Below, piece after piece: positions 23,625-27,024 of a stretch of DNA of 27,024 nucleotides. The notes beneath the pieces were generated by a model, which made no database searches, was not told the origin of the DNA, and saw only the letters and a program-made list of their open reading frames with translations. Numbering within the stretch: the stretch's first letter is position 1; each line of letters starts with the position of its first letter. Position numbers and translations under genes: made by a program. This DNA comes from an uncultured Roseateles sp. (lineage in GTDB: Bacteria > Pseudomonadota > Gammaproteobacteria > Burkholderiales > Burkholderiaceae): assembly GCA_946480605.1 (NCBI GenBank), contig CAMLKW010000033.1, positions 1-27,024 on the forward strand, read 5' to 3'.

Positions 23625-25670
23625 ATGTCCCGCCAGCTCTTCGTCACCACCGCCCTGCCCTATGCCAACGCCGGTTTCCACATCGGCCACATCATGGAGT
23701 ACACCCAGGCCGACATCTGGGTTCGCTACCAGCGCATGGCGGGCTCGCAGGTGCACTTCGTCTGCGCGGACGATGCCCATGGCGCGCCGATCATGATCGC
23801 GGCCGAAAAGGCCCAGAAGACGCCGCAGGAGTTCGTCGCCGGCATCGCTGCCGGCCGCAAGCAGTACCTCGACGGCTTCCACATCAGCTTCGACAACTGG
23901 CACTCGACCGACGGGCCGGAGAACCACGAGCTGTCCAAGGCTGTCTACCTCTCGCTGCGCCACAACGAGCTGATCTCGACCAAGACCATCGAGCAGTTCT
24001 TCGATCCGGCCAAGTCCATGTTCCTGCCGGACCGCTTCATCAAGGGCGAATGCCCCAAGTGCGGCGCGAAGGACCAGTATGGCGACAGCTGCGAGGTCTG
24101 CGGCGCGGTCTACGCGCCCACCGAGCTGAAGAACCCGTACTCGGTGCTTTCCGGCGCGACGCCGGTGCTCAAGACCAGCGAACACTACTTCTTCCGCCTG
24201 AGCGACCCGCGCTGCGTCGACTTCCTGACGCAATGGACGCAGGAGCCCGGCCGCCTGCAGCCCGAGGTGCTGAACAAGATCCGCGAGTGGTTCGAGCCCG
24301 ACGAAGAGGGCAACAACCGCCTGAGCGACTGGGACATCAGCCGTGACGCGCCCTACTTCGGCATCGAGATCCCGGACGCGCCGGGCAAGTACTTCTACGT
24401 CTGGCTGGACGCGCCCATCGGCTACCTCGCGTCGCTGAAGAACTACTTCGGCAAGATTGGCAAGGACTTCGACGCCTTCATGGCCGACGAGTCCGTCGAG
24501 CAGGTGCACTTCATCGGCAAGGACATCACCTACTTCCACACGCTGTTCTGGCCCGCGATGCTGCACTTCAGCGGTCGCAAGACACCCAACCACGTCTTCG
24601 TGCACGGCTTCATGACCGTCAACGGCGGCGAGAAGATGAGCAAGAGCCGCGGCACGGGTCTGGACCCGCTGAAGTACCTCAGCCTGGGCCTGAACGCCGA
24701 GTGGCTGCGCTACTACATCGCCGCCAAGCTGAACGCCCGCGTCGAGGACATCGACTTCAACCCCGAGGACTTCGCCGCCCGCGTCAACAGCGACCTGGTC
24801 GGCAAGTTCATCAACATCGCGTCGCGCGCGGCCGGGTTCCTGACCAAGCGCTTCGACGGCAAGCTGGGCGCAGCGCTCGGCGCCGAAGGCTCGGCGCTGC
24901 TGGACACGCTGCGCGCACAGAGCGGTTCGGTCGCCGAGCTGTACGAGGCGCGCGAGTTCGGCAAGGCGCTGCGCGAGATCATGGCGCTGGCCGACAAGGT
25001 CAACGAATACGTCGACACGCACAAGCCCTGGGAACTGGCCAAGCAGGAAGGCATGGACGCCGCGCTGCACGAGGTCTGCAGCGTCTGCATCGAGGCCTTC
25101 CGCCTGCTGACGATCTACCTCAAGCCCGTGCTGCCGGCGCTGGCCGCACAGGTCGAGGCCTTCCTGAAGATCGAGCCGCTGCAGTGGGGCGACAGCGCAC
25201 GCGCTCTGGGCAGCCACCAGATCGGCGCCTATCAGCACCTGATGCAGCGCGTGGACCTCGCCAAGGTCGAGCAGCTGTTCGAGGCACCGCCGGCACCCAA
25301 GGTCGTCCCGGGCGGCGAAGACGTCGCAGCGGAAATCAAGATCGACGACTTCGCCAAGGTCGACCTGCGCATCGCCCGGATCGTGAAGGCCGAGCTGGTG
25401 GAGGGCTCCGACAAGCTGCTGCGCCTGACGCTGGACGCGGGCGAAGGCCGCACCCGCAACGTCTTCAGCGGCATCCGCAGCGCCTACAAGCCCGAGGACC
25501 TCGAAGGCAAGCTGACCGTGCTCGTCGCCAACCTGGCGCCGCGCAAGATGAAGTTTGGCGTCAGCGAAGGCATGGTCCTTGCTGCCAGCCACGCCGATGA
25601 GAAATCCAACCCCGGCATCTTCGTCCTCGAGCCCCACGACGGTGCCCAGCCGGGCATGCGAGTGCGCTAA
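23625..25670 (+). CDS. metG: Methionyl-tRNA synthetase
   Basis: MetRS charges initiator and elongator tRNA-Met. At 681 residues it is the long form. The class I core has HIGH (19-22 in [16 protein letters not shown]) and KMSKS (337-341 in [11 protein letters not shown]). The connective peptide has four zinc-ligand cysteines, C143, C146, C156 and C159 ([18 protein letters not shown]). The anticodon-binding helical domain follows (from about 390), and a C-terminal EMAP/Arc1p-like tRNA-binding domain (about 575-681, [34 protein letters not shown]). All key residues are present. A TAAAAT lies upstream; no Shine-Dalgarno is evident before the ATG. The gene ends 31 bases before the DUF1275 gene. 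Confidence 0.98.
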   Translation: MSRQLFVTTALPYANAGFHIGHIMEYTQADIWVRYQRMAGSQVHFVCADDAHGAPIMIAAEKAQKTPQEFVAGIAAGRKQYLDGFHISFDNWHSTDGPENHELSKAVYLSLRHNELISTKTIEQFFDPAKSMFLPDRFIKGECPKCGAKDQYGDSCEVCGAVYAPTELKNPYSVLSGATPVLKTSEHYFFRLSDPRCVDFLTQWTQEPGRLQPEVLNKIREWFEPDEEGNNRLSDWDISRDAPYFGIEIPDAPGKYFYVWLDAPIGYLASLKNYFGKIGKDFDAFMADESVEQVHFIGKDITYFHTLFWPAMLHFSGRKTPNHVFVHGFMTVNGGEKMSKSRGTGLDPLKYLSLGLNAEWLRYYIAAKLNARVEDIDFNPEDFAARVNSDLVGKFINIASRAAGFLTKRFDGKLGAALGAEGSALLDTLRAQSGSVAELYEAREFGKALREIMALADKVNEYVDTHKPWELAKQEGMDAALHEVCSVCIEAFRLLTIYLKPVLPALAAQVEAFLKIEPLQWGDSARALGSHQIGAYQHLMQRVDLAKVEQLFEAPPAPKVVPGGEDVAAEIKIDDFAKVDLRIARIVKAELVEGSDKLLRLTLDAGEGRTRNVFSGIRSAYKPEDLEGKLTVLVANLAPRKMKFGVSEGMVLAASHADEKSNPGIFVLEPHDGAQPGMRVR

Positions 25671-25701
25671 GGCGCGGCAGGCCAGGGCGTCGCCGCTGTC
25701 C

Positions 25702-26436
25702 ATGGCCGTCTCCTACGCCCGCCGCCTGCTGGCCGTGGAGCGCACGGCGGAAGGCAACGCCCATCTGGGCTGGCTGCTGGCCTTCGTCGCCGGCGCCACC
25801 AACGCGGGCGGCTTCCTGGCCGTGCACCACTACACCTCGCACATGACCGGCCTGGTGTCGGCCGCTGCCGACGGCCTGGTGCTGGGCCAGCACCAGGCCT
25901 GGATGATGGCCGTCGGCGCGCTGCTGTTCTTCGTCGCAGGCGCGGCCACGACGGCGGTGCTGGTCAACATGGGCCGCCAGCGTCAGGCCCACAGCATCTA
26001 TGCCTTGCCGCTGCTGCTGGAAGCCGCCTGCCTGCTGGCCTTCGGCCTCATGGGTGCCTGGCTGGCCAGCCTGCAAGACCTGCTGGTGCCGGCCACGGTG
26101 TCCATGCTGTGCTTCACGATGGGCCTGCAGAACGCGCTGATCACCAAGGTGTCGCGCGCCGAGATACGCACCACGCACGTCACCGGCATCGTCACCGACC
26201 TGGGCATCGAGCTGGGCCGCGCGCTGTACGGCATGGGCGGCACACCGGTGCATGTGAACACCGCCAAGCTGCGACTGCTGGGCGGGCTTCTGCTGGCCTT
26301 CGCCGTGGGCGGCGTGGCCGGCGCCTGGGCGTTCAAGGCCATTGGCTACGCCGCCACGCTGCCGCTGGCCGGCGCGCTGGCCTTCCTGGGCCTGGTGCCG
26401 GCGTGGGACGACCTGGCCCGCGCACGCACCCGATAA
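25702..26436 (+). CDS. DUF1275/YoaK family membrane protein
   Basis: From the ATG at 25702 the product is 244 residues with about six transmembrane segments. It matches the DUF1275 (YoaK) family: WLLAFVAGATNAGGFLAVHHYTSHMTGLVSAAADGL near the start, FTMGLQNALITKVSRAEIRTTHVTGIVTDLGIELG in the middle. Function in this family is unknown. The frame extends upstream to 25555 inside metG, which I reject because the family starts at the membrane part. The TAA stop is also the first part of the TAAAAT ahead of DUF3460. It may be transcribed with metG. Confidence 0.9.
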   Translation: MAVSYARRLLAVERTAEGNAHLGWLLAFVAGATNAGGFLAVHHYTSHMTGLVSAAADGLVLGQHQAWMMAVGALLFFVAGAATTAVLVNMGRQRQAHSIYALPLLLEAACLLAFGLMGAWLASLQDLLVPATVSMLCFTMGLQNALITKVSRAEIRTTHVTGIVTDLGIELGRALYGMGGTPVHVNTAKLRLLGGLLLAFAVGGVAGAWAFKAIGYAATLPLAGALAFLGLVPAWDDLARARTR

Positions 26437-26439
26437 AAT
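26434..26439 (+). promoter_or_regulatory. Candidate -10 box of the DUF3460-scpA operon
   Basis: TAAAAT, containing the TAA stop of the DUF1275 gene, 26 bases before the DUF3460 ATG. No good -35 hexamer. Confidence 0.4.
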
Positions 26440-26465
26440 GCCGCGATTCGATTGAAAGCCCTGTC

Positions 26466-26666
26466 ATGCCGCTGTTCTGGAAGCCCTACAAGTCCGAAGT
26501 CACCTCCTTCATCGAGCAGCTGAAGGCCCAGCGCCCCACGCTGGAAGCCGAACAGCGCGCCGGCCGCGCGCTGCTGTGGGACAAGGAGCAGGACCGCGCC
26601 GCCCAGGCCGGCTTCAACGAAGCCCGTGTCGCCCAGCAGCCCTACGTCTACCAGACCAAGGCATGA
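26466..26666 (+). CDS. DUF3460 family protein
   Basis: This 66-residue protein begins MPLFWKPYKSEVTSFIEQLKAQRPTLEAEQRAGRALLWDK and ends VAQQPYVYQTKA, the pattern of DUF3460, a small family of unknown function that I know only from Burkholderiales. It is soluble and mostly helical. Its stop codon overlaps the start of scpA in an ATGA, an arrangement that suggests coupled expression and perhaps a role linked to chromosome segregation, although this is only positional. It is preceded by a TAAAAT candidate promoter. Confidence 0.93.
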   Translation: MPLFWKPYKSEVTSFIEQLKAQRPTLEAEQRAGRALLWDKEQDRAAQAGFNEARVAQQPYVYQTKA

Positions 26667-27024
26667 CCGTCTCCGTGGCTGACGAGAACAGCCACGCCGA
26701 GTCCGACCTGCCCGAGACGGTCGACACGGTCGCCGTCGCTCGCCTGTACGGCGAGCCGCTGTTCCAGATGCCGCTGGACCTCTACATCCCGCCGGATGCG
26801 CTGGAGGTCTTCCTGGAGGCCTTCCAGGGCCCGCTGGACCTGCTGCTGTACCTGATCCGCAAGCAGAACTTCAACATCCTCGACATCCCGCTGGCCGACG
26901 TGACGCGCCAGTACCTGAGCTATGTCGAGCAGATCCGCAAGCACAACCTGGAGCTGGCCAGCGAGTACCTGCTGATGGCGGCCATGCTCATCGAGATCAA
27001 GTCGCGCATGCTGCTGCCGCCCAA
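26663..27024 (+). CDS. scpA: Segregation and condensation protein ScpA, 5' part
   Basis: The gene is cut by the window end after about 120 residues. ScpA is the kleisin of the SMC-ScpA-ScpB complex that organises and segregates the chromosome. After an acidic lead (about 1-45) comes the kleisin core: LEVFLEAFQGPLDLLLYLIRKQNFNILDIPLADVTRQYLSYVEQI and ELASEYLLMAAMLIEIKSRMLLPP, both hallmarks of ScpA. The FEGPLDLLL motif is here FQGPLDLLL. The ATG overlaps the DUF3460 stop by four bases. No Shine-Dalgarno is obvious, consistent with translational coupling. Confidence 0.95.
   Translation, partial: MTVSVADENSHAESDLPETVDTVAVARLYGEPLFQMPLDLYIPPDALEVFLEAFQGPLDLLLYLIRKQNFNILDIPLADVTRQYLSYVEQIRKHNLELASEYLLMAAMLIEIKSRMLLPP

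Noticed and set aside
23601..25703. 700-codon open frame on the minus strand
   Set aside because: Antisense shadow of metG; composition Val/Gln/Leu/Asp without motifs.

Overview
The window looks like a piece of a high-GC betaproteobacterial chromosome, order Burkholderiales, probably of the Roseateles/Rubrivivax/Leptothrix type. The evidence is the strong G/C third-position bias, the presence of a DUF3460 gene (a family I know only from Burkholderiales) directly ahead of scpA, and the overall style of the housekeeping proteins. The genus is an inference. I recognise 31 protein-coding genes, two of them cut by the window ends. I see no rRNA, tRNA, CRISPR array, transposase or prophage gene.

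Layout, left to right. 1-4.1 kb: the 3' end of a YjgR/HerA-like (DUF853) ATPase gene, a LytS-type histidine kinase overlapping its LytTR response regulator, then a small ribbon-helix-helix-like protein and a polytopic membrane protein of unknown function. A perfect 14-bp inverted repeat lies on the translation start of the small protein. 4.1-9.5 kb: glnS, an orphan periplasmic solute-binding protein, a conserved 69-residue protein, dbpA, a one-helix membrane protein and a SUI1/YciH protein. 9.5-15.8 kb: a leftward string made of rhodanese, a membrane Ser/Thr kinase with a long C-terminal helical part, a secreted dipeptidyl peptidase IV, a second orphan solute-binding protein and yciH, with gaps of 35, 28, 5 and -4 bases. 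15.8-18.1 kb: an FtrA-type regulator divergent from the rhodanese gene, a 1-Cys peroxiredoxin and a DUF3592 protein. 18.1-20.5 kb: dusC and a YgjP-type metallopeptidase (coupled, leftward), head-to-head with a [2Fe-2S] ferredoxin, then a lysophospholipid-type acyltransferase. 20.6-22.8 kb: a VF530 protein, then minCDE (leftward). 22.8-23.4 kb: the largest non-coding gap, relatively A/T-rich, with four one-mismatch DnaA-box-like 9-mers. 23.4-27.0 kb: a small basic protein with a TTG start, metG, a DUF1275/YoaK membrane protein, DUF3460 and the start of scpA.

Functional themes are translation and tRNA metabolism (glnS, metG, dusC, dbpA, yciH), cell division and chromosome segregation (minCDE, scpA), oligopeptide processing and solute sensing (dipeptidyl peptidase, two binding proteins, a receptor-like kinase) and redox/sulfur chemistry (peroxiredoxin, rhodanese/FtrA, ferredoxin).

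The most notable non-coding signals are four. (1) A repeated bipartite module, CAAGCACTTA-N29-TTGTCCACAG, occurs once on each strand about 3.1 kb apart and flanks the acyltransferase-VF530-minEDC block. (2) The DnaA-box-like cluster lies beside one copy of it. (3) At least six genes share an upstream layout of a -10-like hexamer, 6-8 bases and ATG with no Shine-Dalgarno, which suggests leaderless transcripts. (4) The 32-bp palindrome described above. None of these was tested computationally; all were read by eye.
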